Origin: Tetrahymena elliotti 4EA
Lineage: Eukaryota > Ciliophora > Oligohymenophorea > Hymenostomatida > Tetrahymenidae
Assembly (NCBI GenBank): GCA_000231825.2
Contig: JH720314.1
Coordinates: 186,001 to 250,000 of the forward strand
Reading direction: 5' to 3'
Length of the DNA stretch: 64,000 nucleotides
Position numbers and translations under genes: made by a program. The notes beneath the pieces are model-generated. The model had not been told where the DNA came from. It searched no databases and saw only the letters and a list, made by a program, of their open reading frames with translations. Positions 27,282 to 38,823 of this stretch are shown piece after piece (the first letter of the stretch is position 1; the number at the start of each line of letters is the position of its first letter).

Positions 27282-29894
27282 ATGAAAATTAATATTTAAT
27301 TATTCAAATAAATTAGAAATGAGTAGCTGAATTACCATCGTAAGCGTATGATTTAGCCAATTTAAATTAGATAGCTATCATAAGAGGATTTCAAATTTGA
27401 AGAATAATTTGATGATGAGAATATTGATTATATAAATCAAAAGATTTTAGAGTTTAAGTTGAAAATAGTCAATCCTTAATCTGAAGAGGAGCTATGGAAG
27501 GCTCTTCTAATCTTTGAGACAATGTCAAAAAAAAGTAATTCGCATGTTTTAGACTAAAAAATACTTTTTATGCTTAGGCATATTATTAAATATATAGCGT
27601 ACCCGCGTTTGATTTAAAATTAAAGAATATTTATGCACATAAATTCCCATATGCCTTTATGGGTTTCAAAATTAAAGAAAAAGGGGTTAGCCAATCTAAA
27701 TTTGGAATTGGAATTTATTTAAAAAATATACAAAGAAAATTAATGTTGTTGAATCAATTTTAAAGCCAGTTTTCTTTTTTGGCAATTTACTGTCAAACAT
27801 AGTATTAAAATATAAAGTTTTATAAGAATTTATTTAGTTTTACATTTCTAATAGTATTTTATCAGATTAATAATACATTTGCTTCAGAATTAAATTAACT
27901 TGATTTTAAATTAAAACCACAGTAAGCTCAGTAAATGTAAAACTCACTCTTTCCAAAGATCTAAATTTCGTCAGACAATTACTCTAACAAACGTAAAGTC
28001 CTAATATATCCGATGAATGCAAAGTAAATACTTCTTAATTCACTAATACCAATTTACTCCATTTTTAGATTTATTTTATCTATTACAAATTCAATTAAAA
28101 TAAATAAATCTCTTTCTCTGATCTCTAAATTTCTCAAATGTTTATTATTATAGTTAGGAACTTTACAAATGCTTTCCGAAATTACTGAATCATTTAAAAA
28201 TTTAAGTGAAATTGGCCCTTTAGCTGATTAATTTGCTTTCGAATAATACTTAAAAGTTTACAGGCTAAATAAGACAGAAAAAACGTTTACAACTGTAAGC
28301 TTTACACTAATAAATCAAAACAATTTTTATAGATATTCTTTTGAAACGATGATACATATATTTTTTTATTTTTTTAAAAAGGTTTTGCAGGCTATATCCC
28401 AATTAACAATAGATAATATCAAATCAAGCGAATATTTTATATAGAAGGGCTTATACCCAGAAATTTTAGCCACATTTGAAAAATTAGTGACAGCTAATCC
28501 TTAAGTCTATTTGGAAAGTATTAAAGATTTATGTATTATTTTGCATGGACTTTCGAAGTAGCAGCACTCATTTGATTATAATCACGAAAAATTAGGAATA
28601 GTGTTTTCATACTTAATTTAATCAAATGACTGCGATATACACTTCGATCTCTCTTCTGCCATTGACAATATTGTCAGATCTTATTAAAGTAATTAAAATT
28701 ATTATATCCTTATTAGAAATAGTCTTTTCAAATTTTTTTCTAAAATAGACAATAATAACTTTGAATGGGTAGCAAATAAGTTCTAAGAGCTCTATAGTTT
28801 AGGACTGATGGAAGTTGTTAAAAAGCTTATAAACTAAGAAAATGTATGGATTCCAGTGAAGGGCAATAAGATAATGAGTGTAATATCCCATATTAAAAAC
28901 GATAAAATTAGACATGTAAAAATATTTTCTAACTCTGACATTATATTTTATTTCGGGTTGCTATAAAACTTTACTTTTCCTCACATAAATCAAACAAAAA
29001 AGATCCAATTTGGAAATTGATTGATTGATTGAAGTGAAAATTAAATTAAAGAAAGATACAGCAGTGGGAAATTGTAAAATTGGTTAAGATATTATTTTTT
29101 TAATTAAATGAAGGACTTTATGATATAAATCCACGACAACGGAGTATTTGACTAGATTTTAACATTGATAAAGAATCCTCAAATTATGCTTGTGCTTAAA
29201 TACCACCTCTTTTTGACCTTAAAAAATTTAGTTGACGGAGGATGCATTTGCTCTGAAAAATACAATTAATTAATTTAAAATTTACTTCATCCTCAAGTGA
29301 TAGAAAAAAAATAGGTAAATTTTATTTCTATTTATTAATTTATCATTTTCTGTGAATTTGAAATATTCCCTCCCTCCCGATTTTTAATATGTGTTTATAC
29401 TTTAGATTTTACTCTTAATCTATGCTTTTTTTATTTTAAGATTAGCAAATAGGTTCTAGAAACAAAAAAATGATAAATAAAAAAATATCATTCCATCATT
29501 ATTAATTTCTTATTTTATCCAAAAAAAGCTTTAATAGCAAGTCATTGAAGTGATATGGCTGGTTTTGTAAAAAGAAAAAAATAATAATTTTAAGATAGAA
29601 ATTACAATTTAGTTAATAGAAATTCTTTGTAATATTTTATAAGACGAGAGTGATAATGATTTGATAAAGAAAGGACTTGACATATTCGATAGAGTTATGT
29701 CTATGTCTGCCATTGATGCTAACTAGAAAAAGCACATAAAGTGGCTGTAAAAGCTAGGATTTAATTAAATAATACACAGCCTTTAGTAAAATAAAAATGA
29801 AGAAATATGTAAAAAAGCTGTAGCAGTTGTTTCATATCTTGACAGTGATGAAGGTTCTGATAGTGATTCTATGAAAGATGAAAGTCAAGATTGA
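27282..29894 (+). CDS. Importin-alpha-like armadillo-repeat protein
   Basis: Importin-alpha binds nuclear localisation signals through armadillo repeats and importin-beta through an N-terminal basic IBB segment. The start candidate is ATG 27282 (MKINIQLFKQIRNEQLNY, then HRKRMIQPIQIRQ, a weak IBB-like basic stretch). Several exons follow: 27282 to about 27745; about 27860-28023 (NTFASELNQLDFKLKPQQ); 28156 onward (LGTLQMLSEITESFKNL); and later exons to TGA 29892-29894. Repeated two- to three-helix units are seen, for example LEKLVTANPQVYLESIKDL and ELYSLGLMEVVKKLINQ. The last repeat, LGFNQIIHSLQQNKNEEICK followed by KAVAVVSYL, closely resembles the atypical final Arm repeat of importin-alpha (GGLDKIEALQxHENExIYxxA). 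The tail is acidic. The NLS-binding Trp/Asn arrays are not obvious, so it is a divergent member. Exact splice sites are not all resolved. Confidence 0.6.
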
Positions 29895-32561
29895 AAAATT
29901 AGATGAAAAAATTGATACAAGTTCAGATAATTTAGATAATACATAATAAAAAAATCCCCCCTATACACACTGATTGATTATTAAATAACTATTTATTCAC
30001 ATCTTTTTAAAAATAAAGATCTTTAGCATCTATCTGTCTTCAGAAAAAAATCTTTTAAATATAATTTCTTGATATAATATATAATATATATAAAATTCAA
30101 GGAATATTCCCTATTGTTGTTTTTATTTAAAATGCATCTCTACTAACTAACTATTCAATCAACTTAATCCTTACTTTAATTATTCATTTACTCATCCATT
30201 AATTCCTTTTATTAATCATATTATAATATATAAAGATACATGTTAAATTATACTTCTCAAACAATAATCTTTACTTCAAGTTTTTATGCAAATTTTAATT
30301 ATACTTTGTAAGTGGATCTTAAATTTTTTTGAGATAGCACAAATAAATTTCCTTTGAATTAAAGACTTTTGAACTCATAGTATCATAGTAGCAATTACTT
30401 GAGATACTATAAATTCTTTAATCAAAAAGCAAAATTTAATTACACTTATCATTATATTTTACAATTTTTTCTTTTGATTTTTGTATTTTTCATAATAATT
30501 TTATTCCGCTTAATAGTTTTTATTTTTTATCTCAAGAATAAAACATCAAAACCAAGATTTTAAAATAATTTTTGCGCTTTTAAAACATTATTCATCTTAT
30601 TTCCTAAAAGAAAATTTTTTTCAAAAAAAAAATGTTTGTGATGTGAGTAAGGCAGGTTTTGATATTTTAATAAAGGATTTTTTGAATATTGGGAATCTCT
30701 TCAAAATCATCCTGTTAAACAAATTAATTAGTAGTGCTAATTGTAAATTGTATTATTTAATTCAAGTGTTATTATCTTTAATTTACTTAAAACTCAAAAA
30801 TTAATCCATCAATCGAATTTTCACAATGCGTAAATAAGGATTTAAGGAATACCATTAACTCTTTTAAAATTACTAGCTTATTTAAATGCCAGAAGCTTTT
30901 TCACTATTAAATGTACTGGCATATATTTTTTTTCATTAGTAACTCACTCTTTACTTATTAAAGAAAATAATCATTGGTACTAAAAATCTTAAAAGTAGAC
31001 CAGTTATTTATTAATCAAGCATTACTTTTTTTAAAAAAAATTCAAGAGAATTTAAAACTGTTAATAAAAAAATAAAATAAATACAATAGCTCAATAAAAT
31101 ATTTGTAAAATAATATTAATTTTTCCAAAAATCCTACATTTTTTACCACCTTTATAATTTATTTGGAATTAGAGTGAATTACTTTTATAGATAGATTATT
31201 TTGTCTAATTTAAAATAATCACTTAAAAAACGAAAGTTTTTTAGACTTAATAATAATAATTAATACTTATTAAAATGTTTTCAAGTTTTAGGTATCACTA
31301 ATATTTTTTGTTTAAATAACTGTATAAGAAAAGAATAAATGTAAATTACTTAAAATTAAAATTATTTTGATAAAACTTTCATAAAAAATAACTAAAATAA
31401 AATCCTAAAGATAAATATTGTCTAATGTATTGAAGCTTTGCAGGATAAATACTTTAGTGATTCTTAAAATAGATTAGGAGTTCTTTGCCTCTCTTCAAGC
31501 AGTAAAGATATACAGATATGCTTTGAAACTCCAATTTAATAAATGAAAAATATTTCTTTTGAATAAGAAGACATTTATATTTTATACTTTTTTTGGTTCA
31601 TTTTTTGTTAAATTTATTAATTTGGCTGAATTCAGGCACACTGGAATGCAAAAAAACTGTCTTCTAAATAAAACGAATTTTGTTATTTTCAAAGCATGAA
31701 AAGCTCTGAAAAGAAATAATAAAAAGTGTTTAAATGAAATAGAAAGTTATTTATCTCTAAATTATTTAAAAAATATTATAAATTTTAGAATTGAAAGTAA
31801 TAGAAAAATTTTAAGATTGATTTTTTGTTCTATAACAGAAAATTTTTTAAACAAAAATTAATATTTAATTAAGCTAATTAAGCAAAATTCTAAAAATTGC
31901 TCAAAGTGATAAATAAAATTTAAGAAATCAAAATAGGTTAAAATAGTTTTTTAATTAAAAAAATTATTAAAAAGCATATAAAAATGTTAAACCAATTAGA
32001 TTTTGTTAAGAAGACAAAAAAAACAAATAGAAAATAATAAAATACTCAACATAAATTTTCATAGAAATTCCCTTGAAAGAAATTAAAATTTAAAATTGCA
32101 AGTTTTGAGATTTTAGATAAATAGGAATAAATATAGTTTTTGTAATTATTCTTAAAATATTTATTTAATTCAAAAAAATCAAAAAAGCATAGAAAAAAAA
32201 TTTTACTCAGCTAGATTTTGTTAAGAATATAAAAAAAACAAATAGAAAATAATAAATATTCAACATTAATTTTAATAGGAATCCCCATTAAAGAAATTAA
32301 AATAGAATAATTATCTTTAATTTAGCAAATAAAACAGTTTTTGTATTTATGCTTAAAATAGTTATTTATTTAAAAAAAATAAAAAAACATAGAAAAAAAT
32401 TTTACTAAGCTAGATTTTGTTAAGATCATACAAACAAATAAATATATCAACATTATTTTTAATACAATTCCCATAAAAAAAATTAAAATAAAAAATTTAA
32501 AATTACAAGTTTTGAGTCTTGATATAAATAGAAATAATTATATTTACTTTTAGCTTGATTC
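29895..32561. other. Long intergenic region with repeats and two GC-richer islands
   Basis: About 2.7 kb lies between convergent genes. Most is bare AT-rich DNA. Islands at about 30640-30930 and 31420-31700 are less AT-rich, and both strands are open there (see findings). The right end carries a tandem repeat (listed separately). No gene is called with confidence. Confidence 0.45.
31960..32560. repeat. Tandem repeat, about 200-215 bp unit, three copies
   Basis: The landmark AGATTTTGTTAAGA occurs at 31998, 32213 and 32412. Each is followed by an ACAAATA-type block, a TCAACAT..TTTT block, AATTCCCAT..AAAGAAATTAAAAT and then GTTTTTGTAATTATTCTTAAAAT-like sequence. Copies are 199-215 bp apart and diverged by substitutions and small indels. 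The array ends immediately beside the TGA of the downstream minus-strand gene. Confidence 0.75.
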
Positions 32562-34457
32562 TCATAATACTGTTAATTAATGCAGTTTTTTGAAATGGCT
32601 CTTAATTTAATTTTTTATTTCTTCTGAAAACTTAAAACCAAATATAGTTACACTCAATTTTTCTAAATGCTCAACAGTTTTAAGATCCCCAACAATTTAT
32701 TAGAATGAAGCTTCAGTAGATTGCGGTATTGTTTGGAAGTGCAGTTTAATGGTCTTTAATGTATGTTAGTTTTTGTAAATTACAGTACCTACAGCTCTGA
32801 CTGCTTCGTCATCTATACTTTCCATATTCATTAAAGTAGCACTAAATGTATGAAGATTTGGCATATGGCAAACTTCCATAAAAATTTCTTTTAATGAAGC
32901 ACTAGTTATTTATTTACCGTTTGAGAAAAATAAGCTAATAACTTGGACATCATTCAAATTCTACATTCCTCTTGCTAAATCACGTACGCCACTATCTGTA
33001 AGCTAAGAGCATTCATAAATATCTAATTTAAATGTTTTAAGTTAACGTAAAACTGAGCATGAGTGCTTGAATATTTCAAGAGATTCATCAGTAATTATTG
33101 ATTTATTATCTGCAGTTTTTGTACGAATGCTAACACTTTATAGATGAAGATTGAAACGAAGAGCATGAAGAGCATTATTTAGTTAACAAATATCCACATT
33201 TCTGCTATTATCAAACTAAATAATATACTCATTAGAATGCTTCATCATTTACTAATAAAATGCATCATCCAGTGACTCTTTCAAGAAGAACCATTCTATT
33301 ATATCTTATATCTCATCAAATTTCTCTTTTGTAAATCTTACACCTATTTTTGCTCCTGTAGGATTAGCTATTGATTTATTTCTTAAATGTAGACCAAAGA
33401 TAAAGTACTCAACAAATGTTTCAGAGTGTATTCTTTGAACAGCAATAGGACCTCCATTCATACCTGAAGTTGCATCATTTTCATACTCAAATACTTCCTT
33501 GCCTAATTTAATTGCTTTGCTTTTTACACAGTGTTAAACTAATTCTTTGCAATCTTCTGGATAGCCATGAATTTCATAAGCTTTTATATTAGCTTCTGGT
33601 TTTTCTGGATTATATAATCCGAACCATCCTGTAGATAAACCTATAGCTTAGGAGAGAATGAGAATAGCTACATCATTTTCTTCTGATTATTTAAAGGCTG
33701 TATTCTTATATTTATCTAACACAATTGCTCTTGCGACTTCTACTTCTTTGAAAACAGACTCTGTTCCTTTTAATCCAGGCCAAAATCTGATTCTTTATAT
33801 TTTTCTTGCAGGTTTAGTTCTATCATAAATAACATGAGCAGCAGTAATTACTTGATTTGGTCCTACCATGCTACCTGTTCCACGCTAGAAAGTGTTATCA
33901 CTGAATTCAGCCAAAACATACCCAATAGCAGTTTGTGGAAATTCTAAAATTTGATCACCAACACGTTTTTTTTCATCTTAATCCTTAACTTTCAATGTAG
34001 CCCTTCCATCATCTGGTACTTTAGCTTGTAAATCAGATTAAACTTTTATTGCTGCATTGCTTCTATAATTATTCTTTAAAGGATTTGAAAATGCTGTCAT
34101 TTATGTTTTACCTATTAACAATAAAGAATAAAAATGAAATAAAATTAAAAATATTTGAATGCTTCCAACATATCCTTTTTCTACTTTGAATAAAACCATT
34201 GTAAAGAAAAGGATTCAAATGTTCTTTCTGTTTATTAAAATTTATATATTTTTACCACTAAAAAAGTTTCCATAGTCAATTAAATGTGAAAGTTCTCTGT
34301 CAAATTCATATCTTAAAAAGGATTCATCAGGAGGAGAGTTTTTATTCTTATAAACTGTTCTTGTTTCAAATTTTTTAATGCCCTTCATTAATTCTTTTTC
34401 TTAGGCTTCTTTTCTTCCAAACTCTTCATAGTCCCAGTCTATATCTTGCATATCCAT
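32562..34457 (-). CDS. Trypsin-fold (V8-like) serine protease homologue plus leucine-rich C-terminal domain, 583 aa; catalytic Ser replaced
   Basis: Exon 1 (34457-34256) and exon 2 (34111-32562) join in phase 1 and total 584 codons with TGA at 32562-32564. The N-terminal about 100 residues are charged. A chymotrypsin/V8-like domain follows: GSMVGPNQVITAAHVIYD with His160, EENDVAILIL with Asp214, and DATSGMNGGPIAV where the GxSGGP serine is Asn286. The codon there is AAT in ATG AAT GGA. From about residue 375 to the end are alternating helix/strand repeats, LRR- or RNI-like: LKTFKLDIYECSQLTDSG, LNDVQVISLFFSNG, LHTFSATLMNMESIDDEAV and HLEKLSVTIFGF. No signal peptide was seen, so it is probably cytosolic. 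The architecture suggests a non-catalytic protease-fold scaffold. Related V8-like proteases are known as trypsin-like family members; loss of Ser is read directly. Confidence 0.8.
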
Positions 34458-35339
34458 TTCTACTGAACCTATATTTAATTTATGTTGCTTTTTTAAGTTT
34501 TATTTATCACAATTTTTTTCAAAATAATCTGATTATTTCTAAATCTTAAAATGAATCTAACTTTTAAATATAGAATATTGTTATGTAATTTTTCTATCAA
34601 GAATTTATTTAAAAGGAAAGAAAATTGAAATCTAACAAAAACAAAGAAATTCTAGCATGCTATTAAAATTTATTCATCATACAAATTATGTTATCTATAC
34701 TCTACTTACAACTTCTTATATATGTTGTTTTTTTTACTCATCTAAAAAGAGATTTATTTATTTATTTTTGAGCCATTAATTTAAATTTTTGCTAACTTAA
34801 AATGCTAAAATTTCATAAAAATTACCTTACTTCCAAACAATTAAGATAAAATTTTAATCATTTCTGATAAAAAAGATAAAGTAGAATTAGGATTTTTAAA
34901 CATGAAAATAAATAAAAATGTATTTTTAAGAAGATCTAAAAAAACCCAAAAGAAAAGTTTCGATAATAGCCTTTACTAAAGCTGGAACATTATTTGTTAA
35001 ATTTTATTGGAAAGTAGTTACAAATTGTAATGCATCAAAATGAGAGAGACTATTGTAAAGCAATTTTTAATATTTAAACTAGGCTTAAATGTTTTTCATT
35101 TTGATGAAAAAACAGAAAAAATTTTGATTTTAAACAAAAAAATAAATATTTATGATTGAAGACATCTTTTGTAAAGCTAACCCAAAACAAAATAAAACTA
35201 AAATTATTCATTTTACTCAATACTAAAATTTTTCTAAACTTGGAACACAATTAAATTGTTTGTGTAAAGTTATTTTTTAATTTAAATTCAACAGAAATAT
35301 AAAATATTTTAATGAAAATTAAAAAATTTTCCATTTTTG
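34458..35339. other. AT-rich intergenic region
   Basis: It lies between the protease-like start and the Rab stop. Only poly-A/T-rich sequence is visible; no gene supported. Confidence 0.5.
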
Positions 35340-36200
35340 TCAACAACAACAACACGATTTGCTTGTTTATAATTATGTATCAGCTAATCGTATATTAGGA
35401 TCATTATCAGATAGAATACCTCTTTTCTTGAGTCTTTCATAAATTTCTGATAATTTATATTGAAATATTAAATAGAGTATTAAATAAATGAATTTACTTT
35501 TAAAAAAGTGATTAATAATTTTGTCAAAATATTGAGTATCAACGGGATCAGCAGATACTGTAGATATTTCAAAGATATCTATATCTTTATCTTCCTTTTT
35601 AACTATCTAATAGGCTTCTTCATAGCCAACTTTCCTTTAGCTTTTCAGATCTTTTTTACTACCAACTACTATTATATATGGATTTTCTTCATCTTATTCT
35701 ATACAGTTATTTTTTATTTCTTCAATCCAATTTTTTACATTACAAAATGAATCTTCCTTAGTTATGTCATAAACTATTATTGCACCAACTGTACTTTTAT
35801 AGTGCCTATATTAAGATTTTTGTCAGATATAATTTATTTAAAACAAAGAAAAAAATACTCCTTCGTAATGCCTCTATATTTTTCTTGACCTGCAGTGTCC
35901 CAAAGTTAAAAAACTATATGTCTATTTTCATTAATTTCATGTTCCCATATATGATAGTTGTAACCGTATGTAGGCTTATATTTGGTAGAATTTTTTGGCT
36001 TTGAAATAATTCTAAAAAGATTTGATTTAATTTAGAATAAAAACAAAGATATTTACTTGTTAACCAAATAAGTCTTTCCAACTTGAGCATCACCTACGAT
36101 AAATACTAAACATTTATAGCAAATTTATTTTTAATCTTAGAAATTATCTGAGTAATATACTTTTAAATTATTAAGGTTCTTATTTATTTCTTTCAGCCAT
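35340..36200 (-). CDS. Rab-family small GTPase, 228 aa, CCCC prenylation tail
   Basis: Rab GTPases control vesicle targeting. Five exons (36200-36161, 36135-36057, 36011-35859, 35805-35498, 35446-35340) join in phase and total 229 codons. Motifs: P-loop GDAQVGKT (residues 28-35), switch I with KPTYGYN (Thr54), WDTAGQEKYRG (77-87), a Rab-type HYKSTVGAIIVYDIT, and VVGSKKDL where the usual NKxD has Ser140 in place of Asn. STVSA serves as the G5 element. The C-terminus has four Cys (CCCC) instead of CC/CXC, giving a geranylgeranylation site. The pattern is nearest Rab11/Rab-like proteins, but the subfamily is not assignable. The start ATG is 36200, and the gene is head-to-head with HSBP1. Confidence 0.9.
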
Positions 36201-36637
36201 TGGTTTCTACTTATTTTAGATGCGATTGCTGTTAAGCTTATAACTTATGTTAATTAATTTCAATCAATCAAAAAAAATAAAAAATATTATTATATAACTT
36301 TCTAATAAATGTAAAAAGAAAAATCAAATAATTTTAAAACAATTATTGCATCCTTATTTTTATTTATAAAATATTTTGGTTAATAATATTAATAAAAATA
36401 AATTATTTTTACTTTTGATTCATATCAGAAGGTTCAAATATTATATCTTAACATTAAAAGATACTATGAAAACATTTAAATTATTACTTGTTTGATTTAG
36501 ATTGGTTTTTCAATTAAACTCAAATTCCTTTTTGGTGATTATGTTAAATATTTAATTTATTTGAATTTCTTTACGTTTAAAAAATCAAAATAAGTAAAAA
36601 GAAAATATAAAAGATTTTAATATAAAAAAATACTTAA
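36201..36637. promoter_or_regulatory. Bidirectional promoter region between Rab and HSBP1
   Basis: 437 bp separates two divergent start codons (36200 minus, 36638 plus). It is AT-rich with no recognisable conserved element. The promoter call rests on position alone. Confidence 0.45.
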
Positions 36638-36972
36638 ATGAGCGGAAAGTTATAAGCAGGATTAAGCAATAGCGGTTATAAAAGAGAAGAGTATAATGAA
36701 GACCCTTCTTCTAAAGAATTAAATGCCTATGTTTAAAATTTGTTAAAATAAATGTAAGATAGATTTGAAGATATGAGTGGAAATATTGTTGGCAGAATAG
36801 ATGAAATGAGTAAATTTTTTCAAAAATATTTTAAAATTAATCTTAATGTTTAAAATTTAACTAAAAAGGAAAAAGAATTGATGACATAGAAAAGTCTGTT
36901 TCTGATTTAATGAACGATTTAGGTGTTGATGATGTTGATCTTCATGCTAATACAAGAAATGTTAAAATTTGA
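36638..36972 (+). CDS. HSBP1: Heat shock factor binding protein 1 (HSBP1), 91 aa
   Basis: HSBP1 is a small trimeric coiled-coil protein that binds the HSF1 trimerisation domain and damps the heat-shock response; it is also related to WASH-complex assembly. Exons 36638-36809 and 36869-36972 join in phase 1 and total 92 codons. The core reads LNAYVQNLLKQMQDRFEDM, then SGNIVGRIDEMRKRIDDIE and KSVSDLMNDLGV, matching the family along its length. The two glutamines of QMQD are TAA codons, which proves the glutamine assignment. A 27-residue Ser/Gly/charged N-terminal extension precedes the core. Confidence 0.95.
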
Positions 36973-38013
36973 AAAAATCTAAAAATGAATTAAAAATAAA
37001 TTAGGACAATTAAACAAATAATAATAACAATAGTATAAAAAATAAATAAACCCATCATGGAATGGCTCTATATAATTAAAATAATTTAATCAATTTGCAT
37101 ATATATCAATATCACTATGTATCTACTGTACAATTTTTTTACAAAGAATAGGTTAATAAAAAAGCAAATGTAAAACAAATTTTTTTTTTCATACTAATAG
37201 TTGATTTTATTTTACTTACCAAAGAAATTAGTAAAGTAAATAAGATATCCACAAATGCTATCTTTGAATTATTTAAATTTTTTATAGCATCGAACAAAAT
37301 ATTAATAGATTAATATTTAGAAATTATAATTTGAAAACCTAATTTAAATGAAAAATGTTAAATAAAATTAATTTAAAAAACAAAATTTTTAGTAACGGTT
37401 ATTGTTTTATTTGCTTTTAGGTGGTCTTTAATTTTTCTAATTCACTCTAAAAACCTTAAGTTTAGAATTAAAAAAATAAAACAATATTCTTAAATCTTAG
37501 ATAGAGAAAACAATTTAAGTATTTTAGACAAATCAATCAAACAACAATTGCAAACCTTAGCAAATAAAAAATCTAACTAATGTTTCATGATATTTTATTC
37601 ATTGATTTTAGATTATCTGTTATTTTTGTCTTTCAGTATTGATGTAATACATCCAACCTAAATTAGAATGTAAATCAAAAATAAACAAATCATTTGAAAT
37701 TATCAATTTTAAATTGATTATTAACTTCAATATAATTAAGTTAAAAATATTTTTATTCTTTAACTATTTTTGCTGTTATTTCTCTTACTCACTATTTATC
37801 TGATCGTCTTTAAATAAAAATTATATAGCAGCAAAAAATAGATAATTAGACTTCTACAAATATTATTTGAAAATTATTTTTGCTGGTCAACAAATAAAAG
37901 ATTAACTTTATAATTATTGCAAAAAGTTTAGAAATGATTCAGATTTTAACAAAATAAGATAAAAAAAATAAAAAGTAATTTATAACATAAAGAATTATTC
38001 TGAGATGTTTTGC
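36973..38013. other. Convergent intergenic region
   Basis: About 1 kb lies between the HSBP1 stop and the stop of the minus-strand coiled-coil gene. Two short blocks with CTAATTCACTC (near 37437 and 38047) look alike, but there is otherwise only AT-rich DNA. Confidence 0.45.
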
Positions 38014-38823
38014 TCATTTATTTGGTATGGCTTGTTGTTATTTTTCTAATTCACTCTCAACTTGATACTCTTACAAGCCAAATTTAACAATAAGCTTTTA
38101 CACAAGATCATTTATTTTTTAATTTTATATTTCTATTTCTTTTTCAATTAAATCAGCAACTCCTTTCAAGTTCTTAATTTATTTACTGTTTTCTAAAATA
38201 ATTTCTATTTAATTTCTTTTTCTCATATATTCAATCATTTCATCAGGTTTAATCTCTTCTTTGTATATTTTTTCTGCTCTTAAGCGCTGCATTCTCATCA
38301 TTTGCTTAATGTTAAAAATAATTTCTGGTCTGATGGTCTCAATTTTTTTGAATTTAGGTTTAGTTTATGCATTTTTTTATTATGATTTTTATTAGTTTTC
38401 ACTCATTTCAGTATTAATATACTCCATGATGTCTTTATATGAATCATCAAAATGAGAATAGAACATTTTGTAGTTAATCTAGCTTTATTGCTCTTTATCT
38501 ATTTTGTTTTATTCTTATACCTGATCTACCATATAGCTAAGTTTAAATCCTTGCTTTTTTTGTTTATCATAGCTGCTATCATCCATTTTTGAAAGATTGC
38601 TACTTTTAAAATTGCTTGCATTGAAATCAGAACTTGAAATAAATTTTTCTGATTTTTATTCAAGTTTATCCTTTTTGATGCTCAGACTACTAGCGGCATG
38701 TGATTTATTCTATCTTTCTGTATCTGGTAAAGTAGTAATCGACTTGTTATCTGCAAAATCTAATATTAATTTAAAAGGAGTTACAAAACTAGAATTTTTG
38801 CAAGACTAAAAATCTTTGAGCAT
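38014..38823 (-). CDS. Coiled-coil protein, 269 aa, unknown
   Basis: A single frame from ATG 38823 to TGA 38014-38016. The N-terminus (about 1-95) is Ser/Asn/Lys-rich (FVTPFKLILDFADNK; SHAASSLSIKKDKLEQ). The remainder is strongly helical and charged: KMFYSHFDDSYKDIMEYI, IRPEIIFNIKQMMRMQRL, RAEKIYKEEIKPDEMIEYM, and a C-terminal coiled coil (IILENSKQIKNLKGVADLIE; EIQNQKINDLVQKLIV). I recognise no catalytic motif or named family. A structural or scaffolding role is possible but unproven. Confidence 0.75.
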
